A DNA stretch of 64,000 bases from Tillandsia leiboldiana. Lineage: Eukaryota; Streptophyta; Magnoliopsida; Poales; Bromeliaceae. This document shows positions 22,935-34,850 of this stretch, in pieces. Made by a program: the position numbers and the translations under genes. Under the pieces are notes generated by a model. It saw only the letters and a program-made list of their open reading frames with translations, did no database searches and was not told the DNA's origin. The stretch is taken from contig CM055076.1 of NCBI GenBank assembly GCA_029204045.2, positions 20,028,269 to 20,092,268 on the forward strand. Reading direction: 5' to 3'. The stretch's first letter is position 1. Every line of letters begins with the position of its first letter.

Positions 22935-23800
22935 AAACCATTTCTAAATTTCGATGAAGGCATCCGGATAGGTAAACTTGATCCAATTTTCGCGCCGGGT
23001 CCAATCCTGAGGTCCGATTTGCGCGCAACCATCTCCATCACACAACATAGGTCTCCAGAAGCCGCTGAACACGCTGCAAAACCTCCGCAGAGATCCGGGT
23101 CATAATAGTGTCGTTGGCAATAGCGGGTTCCTCCTCTTGGGCAATAGTGGGTTTCTCCTTCTGGGTCACGAACCCACGGCCACTTGACGCCTATCGCGAA
23201 CCTTTCGGTCATCTTGACCTTTACGCATGTTCTACAGACCTTGTCGCATGTGGCATACCCGCAGGTTGTCCTGGAGAGAAAACTGTCATTGAGACAGGTG
23301 GGGCCTGGCTATCCCCCAAGGAACAATCATACTTCGTGTGACCCAGTTGCCCAGACCTAACACACCTACCCTCTCGCAGCACACATCGCCGAGCCTGATG
23401 GGATCCGCCACAAATAACACACCTCGTCGAGGACCGAGCAACGGATACCTTCGGGGTCTTGGATTGCGACTACGAGTGCCTCAGGGGTCATCTGATGTTC
23501 AATTGACCACTCGTAGCACCCGACTGTTGCCTTACTTCTCTAACCAAGTCACAGGATTCGCGCTCCTCACGCGCTATTGCATTACCTTGCTCCACCCAAA
23601 AGGCCCGATCCATAACCTTGGCAAAGGTTTGCAATTTGATGACATGCAAAACCTTGAAGATTTCTAGCCGAAGTCCCGCTCGAAGCAATCGACCTTGTCT
23701 TTGTCGTCTCGTACCACGTACGAAATGTAGTTAACTATGTGAGAGAATTTCTGCTCGTATTCCTGCACCTAGCGATCCCCTTGCTTTAGCTTTTAGTTAC
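22935..23800 (-). pseudogene. Degenerate Ty3-gypsy gag
   Basis: On the minus strand, from about 23800, broken frames read LKQGDR, stop, VQEYEQKFSHIVNYISYVVR, then LQTFAKVMDRAFWVEQGNAI, and at about 23318-23422 a zinc-knuckle region RCVICGGSHQARRC followed by CVRSGQLGHTKYDC, in which the second Cys of the knuckle is Ser. These are recognisable capsid and nucleocapsid segments of plant gypsy Gag. Several frameshifts and stops make it non-functional. It lies directly upstream (minus sense) of the partial LTR at 21665-22934. Confidence 0.7.
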
Positions 23801-26460
23801 TATACATTTACTTCTTATTCACTATCCATTTCTATCCATCCCAACATAAGGTTCTATTACCTTAGCCAAGTACCCTACTCAGTCTTAAGTTAATCCTGGG
23901 TAGTACCACCGATGAGTGAGAAGCATGCCGTATACACTCGGTCCAATAGACCATTCACCAGGAGAGGAACATGTCGTGCACCTGTGGTTTATTAGTCACG
24001 GGCTAGGAGAGGAGTCTGTCGTACACCCACAGTCTATAGATTACCCAATAGGAGAGGAACATGCCATACTCCCTCGGTTGAGAAATTCTTAATGTGAGAG
24101 GAACCTGTCGTACACCCGTGATCGAGAATCCTCTGCTGGGCGAGTAACAAGCCGTATACCCACAGTCACAAATCCTTGGATTATGGAATCACCTTTGTCC
24201 AGGTCTCAGGGGTTCAATATTAACCCTATATTATTGACTTCTCTAGGTCCACGATCTCTGTTGCACTCTAACCACTAGATGTCCGACCTATGTTTCGGGA
24301 CACAAGGTCCAGTGTCTTTCCAACCTAAGTTCACAGGACTTTAGGTTCTATGTTCAACTTGTCCAAGTGGTCTACCTTCCACTATGTTTCCAAACTATGC
24401 TCACATGACACTATGCTCATTAGTTTATTATTGAGTTCTCTAATTCTTAGAATATGTCAATCTACTTTATTGGTCCACTACATAGGTCTACAAACCTGTC
24501 TCTATCTTGGCATACATATATATCCCTATATGTTTTTCTACACCTATATTTCTTGTCCACTGGTAGTTAATTTATTCCAAATAGTATACATTCTATACCT
24601 ACTTAATTTACTAATTAACCTACTATTACTTGTATCAATAAAATAATATTAAATTTATTGACTTTTCTATCATTACATGAGAGGTGATCTTATCTCTTCG
24701 GTAGAGCACAACCCAGCTCGTTATACTCTCGATTGTTTGTAGACACTTACTAGCGGGCTCCCACGGCAAAGCACGCACCTGAGGAGCATGTATGGTTGTT
24801 TCTGCCCAATTTGGTTCGTTATGTAAAATTGCTCACCGACGCTCATCGCTTTTCAAATTAAAGTTACATAGGACTCTCCAATAATCTTTAATTAGAGAAT
24901 AACACAATCAATTTGGGTCTAAAACCCCAAAAACCTAAAAGCCCCAAACCTAACCCTAAAATCCATTTTTCCAAAAATCCTCCTTAATTTTTGGAGAATC
25001 TCCGATCAAATAGGTGTAGAAGCCTCTAGGGAATACTAGAATCTCAATTTTAAAGGATTTACCAAAATCTGAACTCGAGACCTGAAACCCTTACTGTGGT
25101 TGTGAAGCTCACAGAGCTACCATGTGCGTCGAAAGCTTGATCCGACGCTCCCACGCAATTCTCGAGCTCGAACTCCCCCAGGCGTCGAGTTTTACAGAAA
25201 AAGATGGAGAGCGAAAGTAGGAGAGGGAGAGGGCTTTGCCCTCTTTCTCTCTATGTGTGTGGGTGTCGTGGGTGTGGGCGTATAGAGGAGAAAAGGAGAA
25301 AGGTCCCCTTTAAAGGCCCACCTCATTTGAAATTACAAAAATGCCCTTACTGGGCATTTCTACTATAGATAGTTCGGACAGTGTTCTACGGTCCGGTCCA
25401 CAAAGGTCACCCTACAGACCACGCGTTGACGGACCGATCCGCGATTTCACGGTTTGGTCCTCGAACCCAAAACTCTCAAGATTCACAAGGAAGGTCTGGA
25501 CTCCCCCTCATGGTCCAGTCTTCATATGCTAAGGACAGGTCCTTCCCACCATGGTCCGGACCCCGAACCCTTCTCGATTCCGATTCGCCTCGTCGAAAAA
25601 TTTTCAATTTTGCTCCTTTAGAATCCAATTCTATTCTAATCATTCCGAAACCCTTGTAACCCAATTTGGGCTTATCCATAATTACCTCTTGACTATTTTC
25701 AGTCAATTGGTCAACGTCCAATATTTTCAAATTTCATTTTTGCACTGAGCCCGCGCTGAAAATGCTCTAAATAGCTTGAAACTTCACATGGACCATAGGA
25801 ATAGTCCTCCAAACCAGTTTTCATCATAACTCTGCCATTTACAGAAGTTTAGTTGGAGAGAGTGGGAAAGAAGGAAGTGAGAGGGAGTGTGCGGGTTCAG
25901 CTGATGGAGAATTGGTTTATTTTGGTTGCAATAATTGCTACTTAGCCCAAAATCTCTTTTATTTACACTCAGAGCACCCTGTTAGTCAACGACACTTTTA
26001 GGTTCCTGCAAAAGATTTCGAGCGTCCAAAACTTCAGAGTTACTATGCGTTCACGGCTTTTCAGGCACCCGTAGGATATTTCGGGCGTTTGAATCCTTGC
26101 GACAACCCGCGAGCTTGCGCTCGGGTTGAGCGCCTGCAAAATTGCTGAAGGTGCCTGCTAGGGCTTTCGAATAGTGTTTCGGGTCCGAAAACTATGGAGC
26201 TCCACACTCCCCCGCTTTTGTGTTGAGCACCCGCTTTCTCTTCCGGCCACCTTCCCCCGATTTCGAAAACACATCTAGGTGCTCGATACTTGTTTCGGGC
26301 GCCTGGAACTGGTCTGAAGGTTAGACTTGAGCTTTTCCGACTCTATTTCTATCCGAACTCATTTCGATTTAGTCCAAACTCACTCTAAGCTCTCTTAATA
26401 ACATTTAAAATATGTCTAGCATGTTTAATCCGCACATTGTCAATTTAGTCAAAGCCGGTA
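23801..26460 (-). mobile_element. Decayed LTR-retrotransposon sequence
   Basis: No gene. Features suggest a further minus-strand LTR: a TATA-like TTTAAAGG at about 25309 (inverted), a GA-rich presumed leader at 25205-25300 and a C-rich U3-like region. The right edge is placed near 26460 because sequence resembling CNL 5' flank (ATATTTCATTCC, ACAAGAAATTAC) resumes there. Short ORFs (24350-24646, 25381-25659) look spurious. Confidence 0.45.
23917..24185. repeat. 45-bp tandem repeat, about six units
   Basis: Units opening GAGAGGAACATGTCGTACACC start at about 23917, 23962, 24007, 24052, 24096 and 24142, a 44-46 bp period with moderate divergence. Confidence 0.85.
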
Positions 26461-28025
26461 CTCTACGACTTGCATTATATTTCATTCCTTTTTCTAAGAA
26501 GAATACAAGAAATTACTATTTCTATATCTTTCTTTGACACTTGCTATTATATCTACTCAACGGTGTAGAGTAATTCAAATTAGATAAAATTTTAATAAAA
26601 TATTTTATTTATCATTAAGAGCAATATCAGTGCTTCCGATTTAAACTTTAAGTTTTCTATCACTTTTTTTTATAAAATTTTTATTTTTTTATGTTTATTT
26701 TGAGACTACTCATTTACTAGACAAATAAAGTAAAAAAAAAAATATAAAATTTGGTTTTTAAATTGTTCAAATACGGTAAACCATGTTTACCGAAGTTGAT
26801 CGCCAAATCAAATATCCCATTGTAGAAAATAACTTGAAAATATATAGGTCTCGTACTTTCAAAAGCATACTAGCTCAATATATTAATACTCTTTGAAAAT
26901 TTAATTATATATAGAGAAATGCTTCAATACATGGGCTTGTTTAAATCTAGCTGTTTATTTTTTAATTTTAAAATTAATTTTTATAAAGTAATAAGTTGCT
27001 CAACAAGTTACCTATCAAGAACGGTTATAAGGGTGATGTTGGAAAACACATATATATACTACCTAATTACAAAATTTGATAACATTCAACAAATCTTTGT
27101 TTTCTTATTTAATTTTGTTCCTTACCAAATTAGAAAGTGGATAATTTTGTGAGTAACAAATCTTCGTAAATTCAAATTTAAAATTTAATTTGGGTTTAAA
27201 CTTTATATTTATAATAATATAAATAAGTTCAAATTTAAATCTAAATTTAATTTTCAAAAGAAAAGATTTATATTTAAATTAATAATACATTTCAATTCAA
27301 ATTGTTAATCCAATATTGAAATAACATGAAAGTTCAAAAATATTAATCTATTTTAAATTTGAATTTAATTTATAATGTACTTATAAACCCAACTTTTATT
27401 ATTTATTTAAATAGAAGGTTTCTATTTTTTAAATGAAATTTAAATTGTTAATTCAATATTGAAACAATATTAAAGTTCAAAAACATTTAAATTTAGATTT
27501 AATTTATATTATAGTTAAAAAACAAATTTTATTAACTATTTAAACATAAAGTTTCTATGTCTGAAAATTAACTAAAAATTATAAATTTGAATTTAATTTT
27601 ATCTATTATTACTTCAAATTATCTTTAAAATGGTTTTTTTTCCCTTATTAAATAACACATTAAGTCAATCTGACTTGGATCATATGCTCACCGTGCATGG
27701 CTCATTTGGGGTTTAATTTTTAAATTTGGACTTCTCTCAAAAAAAAAATTATATTTATGTATAAATAGAGATACAATCTTGACCTGCACCTATTAAATCA
27801 GTTTGACTTGATTAATTTTTATCTAAATACAAGTTAATTTTCCTCATAATATATTAAATCTAAAAAGTTTTGGATAATTTTTTAGCTAAACTTTCAATCA
27901 ATTTTGAATTATGAATTTTAGACAAAACAAGTTGTATTTGCAGATTGGTTTAGAAAAACGGGGGATGATTCAAAATGGTTCAATTTATGGGTTACTACAT
28001 TAGGAAAATTAAATTTATTTAAGAA
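26461..28025. repeat. CNL flank and AT-rich dispersed repeat, copy 3
   Basis: 26635-26870 matches 17345-17610, and 26875-27530 matches 1-139 plus 432-890. The remainder (27540-28020) is AT-rich with no gene. This copy lacks the TA microsatellite and MITE seen in copy 1. Confidence 0.65.
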
Positions 28026-28322
28026 TAAACTTCAAATTGTCCCATATGGTATAATTTATTTTTATTTTGTCATAGCTAAAAAAAATTCACTATGCCCTCT
28101 TGTGATTTAGCTTATTTTCATTTTAGCACTCCATAATTTAAAAATATCACTTTGCTCCCATGTAATTTAGGGTATTTAATTTTTTACTTTACTATCCTAT
28201 TTTGACATAAATTTTTTTGGTAAAATAAAAATTAAACCACGAGAACGCAAAGTTAAACTTTTTAAACCATGGAGTGGTAAAATGAAAATAAGCTAAACCA
28301 CTCTAGGGTAATTTGAAGTTTA
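28026..28322. mobile_element. Foldback MITE (TAAACTTCAAATT termini), intergenic copy
   Basis: Perfect 13-bp inverted termini TAAACTTCAAATT and AATTTGAAGTTTA bound a body with repeated CACTTTGCCCTC and GTGGTTTAGC-type motifs. The same element forms the bulk of the CNL introns (31887-32211, 32846-33177, 61268-61738) and of 42161-43095. No coding sequence. The superfamily is not certain because no unambiguous target duplication is seen. Confidence 0.8.
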
Positions 28323-28722
28323 TCTTTTATTTAATTAGATGGATTGATTGATCAGATCAATGTTACACTGATTGAGCTATCCAATTGGATAAATCATAAC
28401 TCAAATAGGTCAATTTTGGGCTGACTATCCATATTCAAAAAATTAAAATAATAATAAATTATATTTTTTCTAATTGAATTTTAGTTTTGATTATCCAACT
28501 TCAATTTATTAAAATTTTTGTTTCCAACTTTGTAGTTTATTACATTCAAATCTTACAAATCAATTTAATTGATCGAATAGTAACGTGTTGCTGATGTAAT
28601 AGTAATGTGGTTGTATTATAGTTGATAATATAAAATTAGCTAAAATATTGTATCATTAACATATAAACGTGAAATCATCATTTAGCCATTTGAATTGAAT
28701 CATAAAACTCGAATGCAATAAT

Positions 28723-28885
28723 TGTGACACCCTAATAATCTCACATTAGATGGATTGGAATTGTGATTGGAATTGCAATTGGGTATAAAAGAGATATGGA
28801 CACTAGTAATAATAATCGAGCTTAAGCATTCTGGGTTGTGATTTGGACCAACAAATTATTATTACTAATGGGTCGGGTCGTTATA
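28723..28885 (+). mobile_element. Short TRIM-like LTR just upstream of the CNL
   Basis: It starts TGTGACACCCTAATAATCTC and ends GGGTCGGGTCGTTATA, followed by a PBS-like TGGTATTAGGGTCAGTCACC. This matches the layout of small plant LTRs that end GTTACA before TGGTATCAGAGC. Its 163-bp size suggests a TRIM-type non-autonomous element. It contains TATAAAAG at 28784-28791. Confidence 0.65.
28784..28791 (+). promoter_or_regulatory. TATA box inside the LTR, 235 bp before the CNL start
   Basis: GGGTATAAAAGAG is a canonical TATA context. The corresponding region upstream of the second CNL (44400-44549) lacks this LTR, so the intact gene may use an acquired LTR promoter (inference). Confidence 0.45.
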
Positions 28886-29025
28886 TTTGGTATTAGGGTC
28901 AGTCACCAGCTGGAAGTGTGAGATCATTTGCGGATATGGCGGCAATTCCTTGTTCCTCGTTCTCCAATTTCCGCACTCCAAGAGTTTGATCATTTGCGGC
29001 TGCACTTAGAGCTATCCGGAGGATT

Positions 29026-32000
29026 ATGGATTTTACTTTCATTGCCCAATCGGTGGCATCGGCGATCATCGGGAATCTCGTGAACACTTGCTCATCATAC
29101 CTCGAGGCGTACCCGGCAGCTAGTGGCATTCAGGACGAGCTCGACCGGCTGCAGGACACCCTTCCGCAGGTCCAGGCAGTCTTGACTGCGGTCGAGGAGG
29201 GTGCGCCGGTCATGGTGCAGAACGAAGGGTTGCGTAGGTGGCTGTGGCAGCTCAGAGACGCTGTGGAGAATGCGGAAAACGTGCTCGACGAGCTGGACTA
29301 CTACGAGCTGAAGAAGAGAATACAAGATCGAGATGACAAGGTGGGTGGCATTTTCTCTAAATACAAGAGAATGTATGATAGTTTCGTTAATGGTATCTTT
29401 AGCAATGACACACTGAAGAGGCTAAGGGAGGCTGTCAAGGTGTTAGATAAGGTCATTGCCCGTCTGGAGCCATTACTTAAAATTGTTACTGGCTTTTATG
29501 GTCATGATGTGAAGCGTCGGAGGGTCGAAGAAGTCAAGAATTCTTGCAAGACTAGCCACTTGTTAACTGAAAATGTGGTGCTCGGACGAGACGAGGAGAG
29601 GGAACTGATAGTTGAATGGCTGATCAAATCAGTAGATGGCGAGTCTGAAGGGACCATTACTAATGTCTCTGCTTTTACCATTGTTGGTATGGGTGGGCTA
29701 GGGAAGACTACCCTTGCTCAACTAATCAATGGTGACGAAAGAGTGAAACAGTACTTCGACCCGATTATATGGGTTTGCGTTTCTCAAGACTTTGATGCAG
29801 AAACGATATCAAGAAAGATGTTAGAAAGTAAAACTTTGGAAGGTAATACTAATAGGAGTTTGGGTGATAAGTCTCTAAATGCACTCCACGAGTATCTTAA
29901 ACAAAAACTTACTTCGAAAAGGTTTTTGCTCATACTGGATGATGTTTGGGATGATAAGAATATAATTGAATGGGAGAAATTGGTTGCTCCTTTGAAATTC
30001 GGACAAAGAGGAAGTAAAATCCTTTTGACAACTCGAATAGGTTCAGTTGTGGATATCGCGGCAAGGGCGATGCAATGTAAAAAAGAATCATTAAATCTAA
30101 ATGAGTTGAAGGAGAATGACTATATGTCGCTTTTTAATAAGCATGCATTCTTTAATGTGAACCCTGATGATTATAAAAACTTGCAACCAATTGGCCAGCA
30201 GATAGCGAAGAAGCTTGGAGGATGCCCGTTGGCAATAAAGGTTATGGGAGGGCTGCTAAACTCCTATCTAGATTATGACTCCTGGGAGAGATTCTTAAAA
30301 GAAGACACTATGAAATTACAGCAAGGAAAGAGCGACATCATGACAGTTTTAAGATTAAGCTACGACCATTTACCCATACACTTACAAATTTGCTTTAGAT
30401 ATTGTAGTATATTTCAACAGGATCATATCTTTAGGAGGAAAAAGTTGGTCGAAATGTGGATAGGTTCTGGTCTAATTCCGCAGTCTATTTGCGAAAGGCA
30501 GAGGAGTCCAGAGGACATTGGAAGGGAGTATTTTGATCTTCTGAGACGAAATTCATTCTTTACTTGCAACCACACCTTTTATCATGGGGATAAAATTTCT
30601 GAATATTATGTTATGCATGATCTGCTGCACGACCTAGCACAATCTGTTTCTCGAGAGGAATGCATCAGAATACGAGGTGATGTTGCAGAAAATATTATTC
30701 CAGAAACGGTTCGACATTTATCTTTTGAAAACATAAATTTTCTTTCCATCAGAGCAATCTCCAAACTTAAGAACTTGCGCACTCTTATCATATCTGCTGC
30801 AGAGAATTATGAGGATAATGCAGATCATTTACTTGAGTTTAATGAGGTTATAAAAGGATTTAAAAACTTACGCCTATTGAGCTTAAAAGTGGATTGTTAC
30901 TCTTATAAACTACCTGATAAATTTGACAGCTTGGTACACCTCCGCTACCTATCTCTTTTGGGAAGGGTGAACATGAATGAAAATTTCTTGGACTCCTTTC
31001 GTTCAACTCTTTGTAGGCTTTATCACCTGGAATTCCTGAAGTTCAATATTGATGGAAAGACTTCTGATATTATTGAATTCGATGGTTTGGCTAACTTGGT
31101 CAGCTTGCGTTCAATCGTTCCTTCTGATATGACAAAAAAAATTCCTTTTGTTGGCAAACTAACCTCCATCTGCAAATTGGAAGATTTTTTAGTCCAAGAG
31201 AAGAGTGGTTACAAAATCAGTGAACTAAATGACCTAAGTGAACTTCGTCGTCTGTCCATTACAGGACTTGAAAATGTGAGGACTTCTGAAGAAGCTATGG
31301 AGGCCAAGTTGAAGGATAAAAATTATCTCAAATCTTTGTCATTGCAATGGTCCGAAGGCCGCTTCAATAGTGCAGAGGCGGATGAAAAGCTCCTCGATAA
31401 CCTCTGTCCTCATACCAATCTCAAGAAATTGGATATTAAAGAATACCAAGGGGTTAAATCTCCATGTTGGATGACAAATTTGTCTCTTGTCAATTTGACA
31501 TCCATGGTATTGATGGGCTGTAAAGGATGGGAGCACCTCCCGCCTCTTGGGGGTCTGCCATCACTCAATACTCTTGACATGACGGGAATGCATGCAGTAA
31601 AAAAAATTGGTTGTTCATTCTATGGGTGCGGTGGTGGAGGTGCCTTTCCATCGCTGAAGGTTATAGACTTTAAAGACATGCCTAACTTGGAGGAGTGGAT
31701 TGGAATAGATGATTGCAGTGTGTTTCCTAAACTTCAAACTATGGGAATTATTAAATGCCCTAATTTGAGGGGATTGCCTGCTCTCCCTCGATGTTTAAAT
31801 CGATTGAATATTCGTGATGTCGGATTAACTGCTCTTCCAGCAATAAATAAGAATTGCGGAAACAACAATGTAAGTGCTCTATTTTATAAACTTCAAATTA
31901 CCTCATGAGGTTTAACTTATTTTCTCTTTGCCCTCCTGCGGTTCAAAAAGTTTTACTTTGCCCCCTCTATGGTTTATCTCATTTTCAGTTTGCCACCCTG

Positions 32001-34179
32001 TGGTTCTAAATTTTACATTTTTGTGGTTTAGCGCATTTTTCACTTTGCCACCTTGTGATTTTTTTAAACAGTTTTAATTTACCACCCTATTTCATATAGA
32101 ATTTTTTGGAGAAATAAAAATTGAAACACAGGGAGGCAAAGTGAATTTTTTTGGACCATAGGATGGCAAGGTGAAAATAAGCTAAATCACATGGGGGCTA
32201 TTTGAAGTTTACTCATATATTAAAATACCAATTCATATTTGCATGACTGTGATTGCCCGAACTTAATATCTTTACATATTTTCTTTTTGCAGCAGCAAGA
32301 ACAATTTTCGGCTCTTGAAACCTTAACCATCGGAGAATGTGAAAAGCTCCAATATCTTCCAACAGAGTTTTTTCAGAAATTCAATACCATAAAGGCCCTG
32401 ACAATAAGTAATTGCCCGAAGTTGACAACACGTGGGATCTTAGACATCCAACTGCCCTCTATACTCGATGAACGCACTATTGGGTCATGTGGCGACCTTG
32501 AGGTGCCATTGCTATGCTCAGCAAATTTAACCTTTCTTGAGCTGAGCGGACTACATGCAGTAAAGAAAATAGATTCTTCGTTCTTTGGGAGCAGTCGTGG
32601 GTGTGCCTTTCCATCATTGCACGTCCTATATTGTCTGGACTTGCCAAACTTGGAGGAGTGGATTGGAATAGATGATGGGTGCATGTTTCCTCAACTTCAT
32701 TCTATGCAAATTGTCAGGTGTCCCAATTTGAGCGTATTGCCGACTCTCCCTCAATGTTTAAATGGATTGCGTATTACAGATGTTGGATTGACCACTCTTC
32801 CAGCAATAGAGAATTGCAGAAACAACAATGTAAGGCTCTATTTTATTACCTTCAAATTACCTCCTGAGATTTAGCTTATTTTCTCTTTGCCCTCCTGTGG
32901 TTCAAATAGTTTCGCTATGCCCCCTCTATGATTTAGCTCATTTTCACTTTGCCAACTTGTAGCTCAAAAATTTACACTTTGCGCCCCTTGTGGTTTAGCG
33001 CATTTTTTACTTTGCCATCCTGTGGTTTTTTAAATATTTTTAATTTGCCACCCTATTTCATTTAGAATTTTTTAGTGAAATAAAAATTAAACCACAGGAG
33101 GGCAAAGTGAAACTTTTTGATCCACGGGGTGACAAATTGAAAATGGGCTAAAGCACGAGGGAGCAATTTGAAGTTTACTCTTATATTAAAACACCAATTC
33201 GTAATTGCATGGTTGTGATTGCCCAGACTTAATATTTTTGCATCTTTTCTTTTTGCAGCAGCAAGAACATTTTCAGGCTCTTGAAAACTTAACCATTGAG
33301 CAATGTGACAAGCTCGAATATATTCCAACAGAGTTTTGTCAGAAATTCAACACCGTAAAGTCCCTGATAATAAAAAAATGGCCGAAGTTGATAACACGTG
33401 GAATCTCAGACATCCGACTGCCCTCTATACTCGATAAACTCACTATTGAGTCATGTGGCGACCTTGAGGTGCATTTGCTCCAGTTATTACCAAATTTAAC
33501 CTCTCTTACCCAGTTGGAATTAGTCGATTGTGCAAGCATAACTTCCCTTCCCTCACCACAAGAGTGTGCAAGGTGGACAATACTTTCCCATTTAGAGATA
33601 AAGAACTGCAAAGAACTGTCATCATTTGGTGGAATACAAGCTCTTTTATCCCTCCATTGGCTAGAAATTAAAGGGTGTGACAAGCTAATTGAAGTTGCCC
33701 TGCGTCAGCCTCCGTTCCCAAATGATGTCGGCCAAAAGAATGCAGCAGACTGCTTTTTGAAGCTTGGTAAACTATCAATTGACCACCATGCGCTCCTGCT
33801 CATGGAGCCATTGAGAAGTCTCTCCTCCATCAGCAGTTTGATTCTCTATGATGCTTCGCGACTCACCTCCTTACCTGAGGAATGGCTACTGCAAAATCAC
33901 TCTGCCCTCAAAGATTTATTATATATACCAGATGCATGTTCCCTTCAGTCCCTACCCCAGAGCATGGCACAACTGTGCTCCCTAGAGAGTTTGGTAGTAG
34001 GTCAAGCTAGCCTCATCCAGTCACTTCCAGATCTGCCTACTTCACTGCGTTTTCTATGCATCACTGGGTGTCACCCTGAGTTGAAGGAGCGATGCCAAGA
34101 GAATATAGGCCTTGATTGGCCCAAGATTGCCAACATCCATTGTGTGGAGATTGAATTAGCAAATATTATGACGAGGTGA
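29026..34179 (+). CDS. Intact CC-NB-ARC-LRR disease-resistance protein (CNL)
   Basis: Three exons, 29026-31869, 32293-32829 and 33259-34179, all phase 0 with GTAAG donors and TTTTTGCAG acceptors, encode about 1433 aa with no internal stop. An Rx-type coiled coil (about 1-170, with LDELDYYEL) precedes NB-ARC: P-loop GMGGLGKTT (about 221-229), WVCVSQDFD, kinase-2 LLILDDVWD (its Trp marks the non-TIR class), GSKILLTTR, GGCPLAIKV, CFRYCSIF, and MHD at 530-532. About 20 or more leucine-rich repeats follow. The family detects pathogen effectors intracellularly and triggers defence. The start is shared with the paralogue at 44550 and the relic at 14787. Exon 2 is chimeric and both introns contain the same MITE. 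A TRIM-like LTR lies just upstream. The ligand cannot be inferred. Confidence 0.92.
31887..32211. mobile_element. Foldback MITE filling CNL intron 1
   Basis: Termini TAAACTTCAAATT and ATTTGAAGTTTA occupy 325 of the 423 intron bases. The splice sites lie outside the element. It is the same element as 28026-28322. Confidence 0.8.
32846..33177. mobile_element. Foldback MITE filling CNL intron 2
   Basis: Termini TTACCTTCAAATT (diverged) and CAATTTGAAGTTTA enclose a body like that of intron 1. The whole intron 2, including flanks such as the CACCAATTCGTAATTGCATG region before the acceptor, parallels intron 1, so the two introns are duplicates. Confidence 0.8.
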
Positions 34180-34850
34180 TGATGCACTTTCTATGTTCAC
34201 TTCACAACCCTTCATCTTGCCCGTGCTACTCTTTCTAATTAACACAATTTATTTCGGTCTTAATGAACTATGACATCTCATTCAATCTTAACAAGGTTAT
34301 TTAATTTGTTTCAGGACTACTAGGCAATTCTTGCACAGAACAAGAGCAATCAGGTTCGTTTTTAATTAGCATCCTCAATAGAATTGTTATATTGTTTGAC
34401 CCTTAATTTATGGCTTGGGTGCGTAATAGAAAATATAGTGCTAATTAATCGCCCCTTATAATTAGTACATGATCCTCGCAGGGCTTGCGTGATTACAAAG
34501 ATAGGATTGTATTAGAAATTAAATAAATTTCTGTTTCAGTGTCTCTTAATTAGCTCTTGATTTCCTATGCTATTGGCCAGGTATTATATCTTATTAGGCG
34601 TGAACATCGAAGCAATGGATTAGTCATGTAAAACAAACTAACACTGCAATGATCATAATATATGCGGTCGATCTATCAATTACTTTCTAAAATTAACTAT
34701 GACTAGTTGATGAGTAGAACATAAGAGAGAGAAGTGTGACAACAACATTAAAGTTGTTTTAATTTATTGGTACAGGGCTGTAGTAATGGTATAACACTCC
34801 TATATATATTTCTCTTAATTTTTTCAAGAATACAAAACAAGAGTGAAGTT
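34180..34850 (+). other. CNL 3' flank with a conserved 39-nt putative UTR exon
   Basis: 34180-34380 matches 62700-62910 after the paralogue. In both, TTTGTTTCAG precedes a 39-nt segment (34315-34353; 62865-62903) beginning GACTACT and ending CAG before GTTC. It looks like a spliced 3' UTR exon. No ORF continues through it. Confidence 0.45.

Noticed and set aside
24350..24646. 98-aa hydrophobic ORF
   Set aside because: AT-rich, no homologous motif, within decayed LTR sequence; Leu/Ile/Tyr richness follows base composition.
32239..32292. Upstream in-frame Met codons before CNL exons 2 and 3 as separate gene starts
   Set aside because: These bases are intronic: the TTTTTGCAG acceptor and conserved QQEQF/QQEHF start show that the exons begin at 32293 and 33259.
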